The translations under genes were made by a program, and so were the position numbers. The notes beneath the pieces are model-generated. The model did no database searches. It was not told the origin of the DNA and saw only the letters and a list, made by a program, of their open reading frames with translations. This document shows positions 1 through 8,516 of a DNA stretch of 64,000 bases, piece after piece. The stretch lies in assembly GCF_024160875.1 (NCBI RefSeq), contig NZ_JAIULA010000007.1, positions 41,805 to 105,804 on the forward strand, read 5' to 3'. Position 1 is the stretch's first letter, and each line of letters begins with the position of its first letter. Origin of the DNA: Ligilactobacillus ubinensis (GTDB lineage Bacteria > Bacillota > Bacilli > Lactobacillales > Lactobacillaceae).

Positions 1-675
1 AACAGCAACAACTTCTTTTCTAGCACTGTAAGCTCCTTTGCCTACCCATAAAATTGGATGCTTAGCAGCTTTTAAAGCAGCTTTAACGTCAGCAATATCG
101 TTTTTATTTGGTACAATTTTTTGAGGGATTGATTTAAGTGGAGCTGTTTTAAAACCATCAAAATCAATTTCTTGACCAGAAAGATCATCTGGAATGATAA
201 CAACAGAAACGGAATTTGTTGCATAAGCAGAACGAATAGCTTCGTCAACAACGTAAGGAATTTGTTCTGCATTCACAACTTGTTTATGAAATTCAGCTAC
301 ATCAACAAACATGGGATCTTGATTCATTTCTTGGAAGAAGTTTGTATTCATAACACCAGTTGCTGATTGACCGACAATTGCTAGTACGGGCACATGATCC
401 ATTTTGGCATCATATAATCCGTTTAATAGATGAACTGCACCGGGGCCAGCTGAACCAAAACTTACACCAATTGTACCTGTAAGTTTTGCATCTGCAGCAG
501 CAGCTAAAGCGCCAACTTCTTCATGACGAACTTGGATATATTTTAAATTTTTTCTTTCTTGATAAAAACCATCAACGGTATTATTAATTGAATCTGCTGT
601 AATACCGTAAAGGTGGTCAATGTTCCAATCAACTAAAACTTTTGCTAATGCGTGTCCTGCTTGTATTTTACTCAT
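1..675 (-). CDS. pox: Pyruvate oxidase, N-terminal part (cut by window edge)
   Basis: The first 225 codons of a thiamin-diphosphate enzyme are visible; the rest lies beyond base 1. The protein begins MSKIQAGHALAKVLVDW and has the TPP-enzyme N-terminal domain, including HEEVGALAAAA with the catalytic Glu, GSAGPGAVHLLNGLYDAK and GQSATGVMNTNFFQEM. From about residue 190 the central FAD-binding domain begins. These motifs match lactobacillar pyruvate oxidase, which converts pyruvate, phosphate and O2 to acetyl phosphate, CO2 and H2O2, better than acetolactate synthase. The start is ATG with an AGAGGG ribosome site. An Rrf2 regulator lies directly upstream on the same strand. Acetyl phosphate would feed acetate kinase, a divergent copy of which sits near 60 kb. 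Confidence 0.9.
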   Translation of the reverse strand, partial: MSKIQAGHALAKVLVDWNIDHLYGITADSINNTVDGFYQERKNLKYIQVRHEEVGALAAAADAKLTGTIGVSFGSAGPGAVHLLNGLYDAKMDHVPVLAIVGQSATGVMNTNFFQEMNQDPMFVDVAEFHKQVVNAEQIPYVVDEAIRSAYATNSVSVVIIPDDLSGQEIDFDGFKTAPLKSIPQKIVPNKNDIADVKAALKAAKHPILWVGKGAYSARKEVVAV

Positions 676-721
676 ATTAATCAATCCCTCTTTCAAAAAA
701 ATAAGATGTGTTATTTTTAAG

Positions 722-758
722 CACATCTTTATCATAAACCTATTTATTAAATTGTCAA
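722..758 (-). promoter_or_regulatory. Putative pox promoter with an overlapping palindrome
   Basis: On the minus strand a TTGACA box (758-753), a 16-base spacer and TATGAT (736-731) lie upstream of pox. The predicted start of transcription falls in or next to an inverted repeat with arms AAGATGTG (729-722) and CACATCTT (710-703). The repeat is followed by a T-rich stretch, so it could be an operator at +1 or an intrinsic terminator after the Rrf2 gene. Both readings come from sequence alone. Confidence 0.5.
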
Positions 759-776
759 CCTTAATTTTGAAAAAAT

Positions 777-1208
777 TTATTTTTCTTGATACATTTGAAC
801 ATCGTCAATGATATTTTGCAAGGATATTTTGTCCATACGAGCTTCTGCACTGCTTTGAATTTCTTGATAGTAGTGATCCATAACTTTAGGTATTACAGTT
901 CCAACAGAGCAAGTATCTGAAGTATTTGTGTCAACATTCAGTAAGTTGCGTTTTGTGGTAACTGCTAAGTAAATGTCTTTTAAGGTAATCTGTCTAACAT
1001 CATGTGCGATAGTAGGACGTGCAACACCACGTGTAGAAACAAGTAAACCATGTTTTTTTAGTTTTCCCATGATACGTCTAACCAAAGTTGCATCTGTATT
1101 GAGGCTACTAGCAATACGATCACTCTTTAAATTTTCGTCATCATGTAGTGCGATATAAACCATTATATGGGTAGCATCACTAAGTTGTGTATTTGCCAAA
1201 ACAAGCAC
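777..1208 (-). CDS. Rrf2-family transcriptional regulator
   Basis: A 143-residue protein with an N-terminal winged helix (residues about 8-60, including LKSDRIASSLNTDATLVRRIMGKLKKHGLL) and the Rrf2 wing and dimer region (VARPTIAHDVRQITLKDIYLAV). Many Rrf2 proteins sense redox state or NO through an Fe-S cluster. Here only one Cys (DTCSVG) is visible, so the usual three-Cys cluster site is missing and the protein is probably of the cluster-free type. It lies directly upstream of pyruvate oxidase, with about 100 bases between them, which suggests control of that gene. The target is inferred. Confidence 0.88.
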   Translation of the reverse strand: MLVLANTQLSDATHIMVYIALHDDENLKSDRIASSLNTDATLVRRIMGKLKKHGLLVSTRGVARPTIAHDVRQITLKDIYLAVTTKRNLLNVDTNTSDTCSVGTVIPKVMDHYYQEIQSSAEARMDKISLQNIIDDVQMYQEK

Positions 1209-1250
1209 ACCCTTTCTATTATTTGTTGTTACTTATTTTAGCACAATAAA

Positions 1251-1273
1251 AGCATAAAAACTTGTTTTATGCT
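1251..1273 (-). terminator. Hairpin downstream of the ArsB-like permease
   Basis: Arms AGCATAAAA and TTTTATGCT form a perfect 9-bp stem with a 5-base loop. Read on the minus strand it is followed by TTTTATTGT, so it can end transcripts of the permease gene. It also lies just upstream of the Rrf2 gene. Confidence 0.55.
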
Positions 1274-1343
1274 TAATCTTTAATATTATTTTTTGAGATA
1301 TTAGAATATCTAGAAAAGTAAATAGCTAACAATTTAATAAAGG

Positions 1344-2444
1344 CTAAAGTAATAACAAACCCACTAGGCCTAATATAAGTAAACAAAAGGCATTTATAAA
1401 TGAGAATACTTTAAAAAAATGCCAAACTTGTGCTTTATCTAAAAATAAAGCAATTTGTTTTAAGGCTAATAGATTTGCGAGAGAAGCAATAATAGTTCCT
1501 AATCCACCAATATTAACACTTAGAAAAAGTGCATTAACATTATTAGTAAAGCCAGAAAGCAAGATTGTTGCAGGTACATTGCTAATAAATTGACTACTAA
1601 TGATCCCTATTAGATAAGTGGAGGTTGTTGTCTGTGTTAAAGTGTGGATAAATTGGGTCAAAAGCGAATTGCTCTTAAGCGAACTAACTATTAGAAAAAA
1701 GCAAACAAATGTTAATAGCAGTGCGTAGTCAACTTTAAAAATTGTCTGTGGTTTAGTAAATAAGGCGATTAATAAGGAACCAATAACGACAAACGAAATC
1801 GGAAGAATGCTAAAAATACCTAATAAAATAAAGCATAACGTTCCAATTGATATGATAACAAAAATAGGTTGGACAATAACTTTGCGTGCTGTATAATTGT
1901 CAGTTTTACTAGGCTTGATAAAAAAAGTCAAACTTAGCAACAATAAAGGACTTACTATCATTAATGGAGATGAAAGTCTAAAAAAAGTAATAGCTGCTAA
2001 TTTATAATTTGAAATTAAAAATAAATTTTGGGGATTACCAAATGGAGTAAAAGCACTACCTAAGTTAGCAGCCATAACAATCAAAGTTGCAGGAAAAGCA
2101 AATGAGAAATGCTGCTTTTGAACTATGTTAATAAACATGGGTATTAAGGTTAAAATAGCGACATCATTTGTTAAAAACATTGAACCTATAAAGGCTAACA
2201 AAGTTAAATATTGAACCGTTTGCCGCTTTGTAGATGAGTATTTTAATAAGATGTTACTTAAATAATCTAGAATACTAAATGAGTTTAACAATTGAACACA
2301 GAGCATAAGAGATAATAATGATAAAATCGTATGCCAATTTATCTCTGAAAAATGTGGGGTTCCTAAAAATAAACTAAGAATAGCGCAAATAACTGATATC
2401 CAAAGAATTTTATCATTTATAGTTCGCTTAATAAGCTGTTTCAT
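1344..2444 (-). CDS. ArsB/SLC13-type anion permease
   Basis: A 366-residue polytopic membrane protein with about 10 hydrophobic segments. FLTNDVAILTLIPMFI and NLGSAFTPFGNPQNLFLI match the conserved NDxA and P-x-GNPQN signatures of the ion-transporter superfamily that holds ArsB, NhaD and SLC13 permeases. The second half repeats the pattern (SNVPATILLSGF, NIGGLGTIIASLANLLAL). It is shorter than the usual 420-450 residues. The substrate cannot be read from the sequence: a dicarboxylate or other anion is as likely as arsenite, and no arsenic genes are nearby. Start is ATG. Confidence 0.8.
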   Translation of the reverse strand: MKQLIKRTINDKILWISVICAILSLFLGTPHFSEINWHTILSLLSLMLCVQLLNSFSILDYLSNILLKYSSTKRQTVQYLTLLAFIGSMFLTNDVAILTLIPMFINIVQKQHFSFAFPATLIVMAANLGSAFTPFGNPQNLFLISNYKLAAITFFRLSSPLMIVSPLLLLSLTFFIKPSKTDNYTARKVIVQPIFVIISIGTLCFILLGIFSILPISFVVIGSLLIALFTKPQTIFKVDYALLLTFVCFFLIVSSLKSNSLLTQFIHTLTQTTTSTYLIGIISSQFISNVPATILLSGFTNNVNALFLSVNIGGLGTIIASLANLLALKQIALFLDKAQVWHFFKVFSFINAFCLLILGLVGLLLL

Positions 2445-2495
2445 ATTTATTCCCCGCGATAATGATGAAATTTAAACAAATATTTCAAGATAAAA

Positions 2496-3932
2496 CTATA
2501 ACTTTTTATTTTCATGTTTGGTTATTAAGGGAAGGATTGCACCTAATCCAATTAAAACAACAATTGCAATAATATTGATAATTAATTCATACCACCAAGT
2601 TGTACTTAAAAAACTGATATCTTGCGGAAGTACTCCAAAAAAAGTAGCGATTGCAGTAATTGCCAAAGCCCAAAAGCCAACAAGCCAAGCAAGCTTATCA
2701 TTTTTAATAAAAACATAGCTAGAAGGGTATTTCTTGCTGTTTTTTCTAACTTGCATAAAGGCATAGAATATCCAGCAAGTGACTCCGGGGGAAATGATGC
2801 CATTTAGATTAAGCAACCAATTGAAGATATCGTTCATATCAGGTAAAAAAATACCTAATAAAAGAATAAAACCAGATAGTAGGCAGGTTAAAATATATCC
2901 ATTAACTGGGAGACCATCTTTATTGGTTTTACGTAAAAACTTGGGCATAAACTGGGTCCCTGTATCTGAGATCAGCATTCTAGTCATTGCATCTAGTAAA
3001 ACAGCTAAGAGAGCTGCTAGGTAAATAACTTCAGTCCAAGCAAACAAGTACATGAATAAGTTGCCTACGTGATATTGTTTGCCTAAAGCTTGGAAAGCAT
3101 AATATGAACCATTCATTTTTAAATCTTCGGGTAAATGATGGGCATTAAAAAATATGCCTAAAGAAAATGAGCCAAAAATAGTTAAAAAGGCGGTCATTAT
3201 GACTAACATCCACATGGATTTAGGAAACTCGCTTGAAGGCTTTTTCATTTTGGTTACAAAAGGAGCAATTAGTTCGCAACCATTTACAGCATAAATTAAC
3301 AAACCAATAGTAGTTAAATATTTCAGATTAAATTTAGGAATAATAGAACTTAGATTCATTGGCTGTGTAGCGATATGTCCTCCCAATCCTAGAGATGATA
3401 TGGACATGATAACAAATAGAATCGTCATTCCAAACATAGCAATACCACCAATTGAGCTAAGTAGTTCAAGTGTATGTTTAAAACGAGATTGAATCGCAAT
3501 AAAGACAACAAAAACAATTAATGTTAATAAGGCAAAATGTTCATTTGACATGGTGTCTTGAAATTTGCCACTACCTGTAATAGCCCACCCTATACCAACG
3601 ACAACGGAATTAGCGGTATCAACAACATAAGGAATAGATGCAGCCCAGTACGTCCATGCAGTGAAATAGCCTAAGAATTCACCATTCGTACCTCTAATCC
3701 AAGAACTAAGTCCGCCGCCTTCTTTATTAAAGATTGAGCCTAGTTGTCCCACCATTAGCGAATAAGGGATAACATATAAAAAAAGCATCAAGACCCAAGA
3801 TGTTATAACGCCCATACCTTGATTCTTGAAATTATAAATTAAATCATCAAACCCAATAACTGTGACAAAACTCATCAAAGCTAGTGTAGGCCAGCTGATA
3901 TAATGAGACTTAGTGGATAAATTTTCTTCCAT
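2496..3932 (-). CDS. APC-family amino acid permease
   Basis: A 478-residue protein with about 12 transmembrane segments and the APC layout: SFVTVIGFDDLIYNF in TM1, KEGGGLSSWIRGTNGEFLGYFTAWTYW in TM2-3 and YAVNGCELIAPFVTKMKKPSSEFPKS in TM6 and the following loop. It is closest in style to the glutamate/GABA or polyamine antiporter-like branch. The substrate is unknown. A leader of about 245 bases precedes it without an upstream gene, so it has its own promoter, and it lies 51 bases upstream of the ArsB-like gene on the same strand. Confidence 0.85.
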   Translation of the reverse strand: MEENLSTKSHYISWPTLALMSFVTVIGFDDLIYNFKNQGMGVITSWVLMLFLYVIPYSLMVGQLGSIFNKEGGGLSSWIRGTNGEFLGYFTAWTYWAASIPYVVDTANSVVVGIGWAITGSGKFQDTMSNEHFALLTLIVFVVFIAIQSRFKHTLELLSSIGGIAMFGMTILFVIMSISSLGLGGHIATQPMNLSSIIPKFNLKYLTTIGLLIYAVNGCELIAPFVTKMKKPSSEFPKSMWMLVIMTAFLTIFGSFSLGIFFNAHHLPEDLKMNGSYYAFQALGKQYHVGNLFMYLFAWTEVIYLAALLAVLLDAMTRMLISDTGTQFMPKFLRKTNKDGLPVNGYILTCLLSGFILLLGIFLPDMNDIFNWLLNLNGIISPGVTCWIFYAFMQVRKNSKKYPSSYVFIKNDKLAWLVGFWALAITAIATFFGVLPQDISFLSTTWWYELIINIIAIVVLIGLGAILPLITKHENKKL

Positions 3933-4178
3933 AATAAAACAAACCTCGCTTAAAATAGACTATTTTAATATAAGTTAGGGATAAAAACTTTAAATTCTTT
4001 TTATCTCCGAATTTTTAGTGTCCCAAGACAGCTAGTGTACTTTGCCTTGTACTCCAGATGACATTAATGCTTCTTAGATAACTGCCATTTAGTTCACTAT
4101 CCTTAATAATAGCATAGCCCCTTAATATTGCGAGGAATATTTATATATTTAATTAATTGATGCTAGGAACTAGTAGAA
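3933..4178 (-). other. Leader region of the APC permease, possibly structured
   Basis: A gene-free 246-base stretch. Read on the minus strand, GGCAGTTA (4086-4079) can pair over 8 bp, with G-U pairs, with TAGCTGTC (4034-4027), enclosing about 44 bases that include two self-complementary words. No T-box core, lysine, guanidine, c-di-AMP or other riboswitch consensus known to me fits. A regulatory RNA is possible but unproven. Confidence 0.25.
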
Positions 4179-4655
4179 TTACAATTTCTTTATAAGCCAC
4201 ATATCACAAGCGCTATGAGCAGTACCAGAAAGTGGTTGTGGAATTTCTTGAAAATCAAACTTTTGATAAAGATGTACGGCACTGGATAAATTTTTAAATG
4301 TTTCCAGATACAAACTTGTATATCCCATTTTTTTAGCATTTTCTTCTACCAAATTAATAATTTTTTTCCCAAATCCATAGCCACGAGCTTCAGGAAGAAA
4401 ATAAAGTTTTTGTAGTTCAGCAATACCAGCTTGATTTAAAGGGGCTAAACCACCACCACCAAGGATTTGATTATTATGTTCAATAACCCAATAATGTGCC
4501 TTATCAGGTTGTGAATTATAAAATTCAGCTAGGGTGTCTAATTCAGGATCATAGTACGCAGTTCCAGGAATATTGTTACCAAATTCCGTAAGTGTTGTTT
4601 GGATAATATTTTTAATTGCTACATTGTCTTGTGGTCGAATATCGCGTAAAAACAA
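4179..4655 (-). CDS. GNAT-family N-acetyltransferase
   Basis: A protein of about 158 residues with the GNAT fold: LRDIRPQDNVAIKNII at the N-terminus, HYWVIEHNNQILGGGGLAPL in the central strands, and the acetyl-CoA loop LPEARGYGFGKKIINLVEENAKKMGYTSLYLET (R-x-x-G-x-G motif). It resembles small general acyltransferases of Firmicutes; the substrate is not known. The start was placed at TTG 4655 because GGGAG lies 8 bases before it. An ATG five codons upstream has no ribosome site and itself sits next to that GGGAG. Confidence 0.83.
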   Translation of the reverse strand: MFLRDIRPQDNVAIKNIIQTTLTEFGNNIPGTAYYDPELDTLAEFYNSQPDKAHYWVIEHNNQILGGGGLAPLNQAGIAELQKLYFLPEARGYGFGKKIINLVEENAKKMGYTSLYLETFKNLSSAVHLYQKFDFQEIPQPLSGTAHSACDMWLIKKL

Positions 4656-4806
4656 AATAATCACTCCCATATCTATAATAAATTGTATTTTAGCAGAATA
4701 TATAATTAAACAAAAGAAATATATCCGAAATTTTGAAATGGGATGTTAAAAGTAAACTTATTAAGTTAAAGTTGACTAATATTTAATCTATAAACGAAGT
4801 TATCAA

Positions 4807-4859
4807 AAAAGCGATTGTTTAGAGTTAGCTTATAATGCTAACTTTAAACAATCGCTTTT
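4807..4859 (-). terminator. Intrinsic terminator of the chemoreceptor gene
   Basis: AAAAGCGATTGTTT (4807-4820) pairs with AAACAATCGCTTTT (4846-4859), with an inner stem AGTTAGC/GCTAACT. On the minus strand the stem ends in GCTTTTTTGAT. It lies between the chemoreceptor and GNAT genes. Confidence 0.85.
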
Positions 4860-4893
4860 GTCTTTTACTGTACTAGATGCAATAGACTATTAT

Positions 4894-6969
4894 TTAGTTT
4901 TCAGTTTTAAAGTTATCAGCAGTCTTTTTAAGGTCTTCTGCAGTAGTTTGTAATTCGGCTACGTGAGTAGTAAATTCCTCCATTGTTGCTAAAACTTCTT
5001 CAGAGTTGGCAGATACTTCCTCTGTTCCGGCTGAATTTTCTTCAGTTGAAGCTGAGATGTTTTCCAAATTTTCCAAAACAGAACTTTGAACATTAGCTAT
5101 TTGTTTGCTAGCAGCTTCTATTTCTTGAATGTCCTGGTTTAGTTGCTTATTCAATTGGTAGACATCTTTCGATGAAGTGATTGCTTGCGTGATTAATTTG
5201 CTTTGTTTCTCACCACCAGCGACAGAAGAAGAGGTTCTTTGGACCATTTCTTCAGAATCAGTCCGGATTTTTTCAACAATTTCACCAATCTCTTTAGTTG
5301 AATCTTTTGTTTTATCGGATAATTTGCGAATCTCAGTTGCAACGACGGCAAAACCTTTACCGGCTTCTCCAGCACTTGCAGCCTCAATCGAAGCGTTTAA
5401 AGCCAAAAGATTAGTTTGGCGAGAAATGTCATTAATAACATTAATAATTTTACTAATATTTTGAACCTGGTTGTTTAATTGTTCCATACTGTGCATAAGT
5501 TCTTCCATTTTACCAAGCTCATATTTCCAATTAGATTCTACTTCCCCAGAAATTTCAATATTTTGCTGATTCATATCACCAGAATGAGCAGAACGAGCTG
5601 TCATTTTTTCAACTTCTACACGTAAATTATTAATAATTTTTGATAAGTTCTTTAGTTGGGAAACACTACTTGCTGTTTCTTCAGCTTGAGAACTAGTAAC
5701 TTCTGCGATTCCAGTAATTGTCTGAGCGACTTCTTCGGTTGCTTTATCAGTTTGTTTAGAGAGCTGGAGTAGTGATTCAGAACGTTGAGCAACAGTATTA
5801 CTACCATTTTTTACATCTGCAAGTAAAGCAACAACCGAATCTACCATTTTGTTGTAGCGATAGGCAATTTGATTAAATTCTTGTCCATCTTTTTCAGGTG
5901 CTGCCATTTTTTGCCCAACACGTGAAATATTCATTAATAATGCTGGAGAATAGTGTTCTTTAACTGGTTGGATTTTTTCAAAGTGACCATCACCAGCTTT
6001 TTCAAAACGTGCAATAAATACTTTTGCTGTTGAACGTAATGAACGTCCAAAGTAAACGCTAAGTAAGAAAACAATAAAAATCATAAACAATGCTACAATT
6101 ACGGAAATAATAATAAGTGCATGTAATTCAGTGTTGGAGTCGTTGTGTTCGACTACAGCAAAGGCCCAAGTTATACTGTTTGAACTCGTGCCACGATTAT
6201 AGTATATCTCGCCAATATTACTATCGTTTATATGCAAGGTACCAGAATTCTTTTTGGCAGCAGCTATTTTTTTAAATATCTCTTTTGATTTGATGCTTTG
6301 TCCTGCTTTAAAGGTATAATTTTTAGATTTACCTTGCGAAACAATAACAGTTCCATCTTTTGAAACCAAAGTAACGCTACCAGTACGTCCTATTTTTAAT
6401 ACAGAGACAGTTTTTGCAACATTTGCATATGAAACATCTATACCAATAACACCAACCTGGCCACTGCTATTTTTAACCATGATTGAAGCTGTGGTAACCA
6501 TTTGTCCAGAACCTGCATCTTTATAAGGTGTAGTCCATACAACTTTTCCGGGAGATGCTATAGCTTTTTTGTACCAAGGCCGAGTGCGAGGATCATAGCC
6601 TTTAGGTAAAGTAGTAAAGGTAATCATTTCACCTTGAGAGGAGCCAAACTCCAACTGTTTAATTTGCGAATTCCCAATTTTGGTCATTTTTAAATAGTTT
6701 CTAATTTTAGTTGAATTAAAAGTTTGGCCATCAAACAATGACGTTGCAGCTAGATTTTTTAACGCAGATTCTGTTGAATTACGCAGATTGGCTCTATCTG
6801 ACATGACCGCAGAAGTAGCACTTTGTTGGCTTAATAAATTACGCTTTGTTAGTAAATCACTGGTTGTTATATATGAACTAACCAACATGACAACGATTGT
6901 TAATAGAGTAATAGCAATTAGTAGGACGCTGACGTAGCCACCCATACTACGGCTTTTTTTCTTTTTCAT
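4894..6969 (-). CDS. Methyl-accepting chemotaxis protein with dCache-type sensor
   Basis: A 691-residue transmembrane chemoreceptor. TM1 spans about residues 11-33 and TM2 about 284-308. Between them is a large extracellular region with dCache features ([21 protein letters not shown]), the family that often binds amino acids or organic acids. After a HAMP-like linker, the signalling coiled coil has the conserved tip [20 protein letters not shown] and the [17 protein letters not shown] segment that contacts CheA and CheW. The C-terminus lacks a CheR-docking pentapeptide. Its presence implies chemotaxis and therefore motility, unusual among lactobacilli. ATG start with GGGAGAG. It is monocistronic, with a strong terminator. 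Confidence 0.95.
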   Translation of the reverse strand: MKKKKSRSMGGYVSVLLIAITLLTIVVMLVSSYITTSDLLTKRNLLSQQSATSAVMSDRANLRNSTESALKNLAATSLFDGQTFNSTKIRNYLKMTKIGNSQIKQLEFGSSQGEMITFTTLPKGYDPRTRPWYKKAIASPGKVVWTTPYKDAGSGQMVTTASIMVKNSSGQVGVIGIDVSYANVAKTVSVLKIGRTGSVTLVSKDGTVIVSQGKSKNYTFKAGQSIKSKEIFKKIAAAKKNSGTLHINDSNIGEIYYNRGTSSNSITWAFAVVEHNDSNTELHALIIISVIVALFMIFIVFLLSVYFGRSLRSTAKVFIARFEKAGDGHFEKIQPVKEHYSPALLMNISRVGQKMAAPEKDGQEFNQIAYRYNKMVDSVVALLADVKNGSNTVAQRSESLLQLSKQTDKATEEVAQTITGIAEVTSSQAEETASSVSQLKNLSKIINNLRVEVEKMTARSAHSGDMNQQNIEISGEVESNWKYELGKMEELMHSMEQLNNQVQNISKIINVINDISRQTNLLALNASIEAASAGEAGKGFAVVATEIRKLSDKTKDSTKEIGEIVEKIRTDSEEMVQRTSSSVAGGEKQSKLITQAITSSKDVYQLNKQLNQDIQEIEAASKQIANVQSSVLENLENISASTEENSAGTEEVSANSEEVLATMEEFTTHVAELQTTAEDLKKTADNFKTEN

Positions 6970-7091
6970 AATATTTTTCTCTCCCTTTAAGCATTAAATA
7001 ATTAAATGCAACAATAGAAACATTATCGACTGTTTTTTTAAATAGTTAAGGCTTTTGTTTTTGAATAATAAACTAGTTTTAAGCAGCAAAA

Positions 7092-7121
7092 TTGCTTCGA
7101 TAGGGTTTTCATTGCTATAAT
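7092..7121 (+). promoter_or_regulatory. Putative csbD promoter
   Basis: TTGCTT (7092-7097), an 18-base spacer and TATAAT (7116-7121) preceded by TGC, an extended -10. The csbD ribosome site follows about 20 bases later. Confidence 0.5.
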
Positions 7122-7154
7122 TAAAGTATTCTAAAAGACAAAGGAGGAGTTTAT

Positions 7155-7373
7155 ATGAGTTCAGAAAAAAAGTTTGAAAATACAAAAGACAAAGTATTTG
7201 GTAAAGCAAAAGAAGTTGGGGGAAAAGTTACCAGAGATAAAGAACTTGAAAGCGAAGGAAAAGTGCAAAATGCTTTTGGCAAAGTCAAAGAAAAAATTGA
7301 TGATGCGAAGGATACTGCGAAAGGGGCTTTAAAAGAAGCTAAGGAAAAACTGGCAAAAAATGATAAGGAATAA
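7155..7373 (+). CDS. CsbD-family stress protein
   Basis: A 72-residue, Lys- and Glu-rich protein without hydrophobic segments. The repeated pattern KDKVFGKAKEVGGKVT...SEGKVQNAFGKVKEKIDDAKDTAKG is the CsbD signature. In Bacillus csbD belongs to the general stress regulon; its biochemical role is unknown. AAGGAGG stands before the ATG. The gene is single, divergent from the chemoreceptor, and closed by its own terminator. Confidence 0.92.
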   Translation: MSSEKKFENTKDKVFGKAKEVGGKVTRDKELESEGKVQNAFGKVKEKIDDAKDTAKGALKEAKEKLAKNDKE

Positions 7374-7384
7374 TATCAAACGAC

Positions 7385-7435
7385 AAACCTCTTAATTCTA
7401 TTGTGAAAATTCAACAAATAGAATTAAGAGGTTTT
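7385..7435 (+). terminator. Terminator after csbD
   Basis: An 18-bp stem, 7385-7402 with 7417-7434 (core CCTCTTAATTC/GAATTAAGAGG), ending in GTTTTT. It stands between convergent csbD and the LysR gene and could serve both strands. Confidence 0.85.
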
Positions 7436-7469
7436 TGAATAAAAAACTATGTAGGAGTTAAGTGACAGC

Positions 7470-8396
7470 TTAGTTATTAATAATGTTAAACCCATAATTT
7501 TGGATATGTTGTTTTAACAGTTTTAAGTAAAGTGTGGCAGTTGTACTTAGTTCGATTTTTTTGTGCTTTAAGTAACCCAAAGTCATGCTATCTTTCACAT
7601 TTAATGGAATAGCGACAATTTTTTCATCATTTAATTCACTACTTATGATACCTGAACTAATAGTGTAACCATTTAATCCCACCATTAGATTAAAAATAGT
7701 TGCACGATCACTAATTTGAATTGATTTTTTGTGTTCTAATGTACTTAAAATTTCTTCTGAAAAATAAAAGGAATTAGTATCTCCTTGTTCGTATGAGAGA
7801 TAAGTATAGTCTTCGAGGTCAGAAAGTGTAAGTTGCTTTTTTTGTGTTAGTGGATTATCACGACCAACAAAAACATGAGGTTTTGCAATAAATAAAGGAA
7901 TAAATTCCAGATTTTTTTCCGCAATAAGCCGAGTTAAAACGGTTCTATTAAAATCATTTGTATAGATGATGCCCAACTCACTGCGAAAGGTTTGAATATC
8001 ATTCAAAACATTTTCTGTTTGTGTTTCACGCAAGGTGAAGTTATATTCATCTTCACCAATTCTTTTAACCAACTCAACAAAAGCATGAACAACAAAAGCG
8101 TAATGTTGACCAGAAACACTGAAAATTTTTTTTCGGATGATATCTTTACCAAAACGTTCATCTAATAGATTAACTTGATCTAAAATGCCTCTTGAATAGT
8201 TAATGAATTCACGACCTTCATCTGTCAAAGTAATGCCTAACTTACTTCGATAAAAAAGTTGGATTTTATATTCTTTTTCTAGTTCTTTCATTGCTTGTGA
8301 AAGAGAGGGTTGGCTGATAAATAACTGCTTAGCAGCTTCATTAATTGAACCTGTTTCAGCTATTTTTTCCAGATAGTGTAATTGCTGGATGCGCAT
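7470..8396 (-). CDS. LysR-family regulator
   Basis: A 308-residue LysR protein. The N-terminal winged helix (residues 1-60, with SINEAAKQLFISQPSLSQAMKELEKEYKIQLF) is followed by a periplasmic-binding-like effector domain. The opening RIQQLHYLEKIAETGSI resembles the CpsY/MetR-like LysR proteins of lactic acid bacteria that respond to sulfur amino acid status. It is transcribed away from a MetE-like methyltransferase; the 120-base gap holds a perfect T-N11-A palindrome, so it very probably regulates that gene and itself. The effector is not known. ATG start with AGGAG. Confidence 0.9.
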   Translation of the reverse strand: MRIQQLHYLEKIAETGSINEAAKQLFISQPSLSQAMKELEKEYKIQLFYRSKLGITLTDEGREFINYSRGILDQVNLLDERFGKDIIRKKIFSVSGQHYAFVVHAFVELVKRIGEDEYNFTLRETQTENVLNDIQTFRSELGIIYTNDFNRTVLTRLIAEKNLEFIPLFIAKPHVFVGRDNPLTQKKQLTLSDLEDYTYLSYEQGDTNSFYFSEEILSTLEHKKSIQISDRATIFNLMVGLNGYTISSGIISSELNDEKIVAIPLNVKDSMTLGYLKHKKIELSTTATLYLKLLKQHIQNYGFNIINN

Positions 8397-8415
8397 AATT
8401 TATCTCCTTTACGTT

Positions 8416-8430
8416 ATAGGTAATACCTAT
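8416..8430. promoter_or_regulatory. LysR operator between divergent genes
   Basis: ATAGGTAATACCTAT is a perfect inverted repeat with one central base and contains the T-N11-A pattern bound by LysR proteins. It lies 20 bases from the regulator's start and 87 bases from the methyltransferase start. A partial copy, GTAATACCTAT, occurs at 9705-9715 after the target gene. Confidence 0.65.
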
Positions 8431-8516
8431 TATATCACTAAATTAAAAAGTATTATCTAATATAAACTAGATTTGTTACACTGTATTCAAGTTAAATTTT
8501 TAGGAGGAAATTATAG

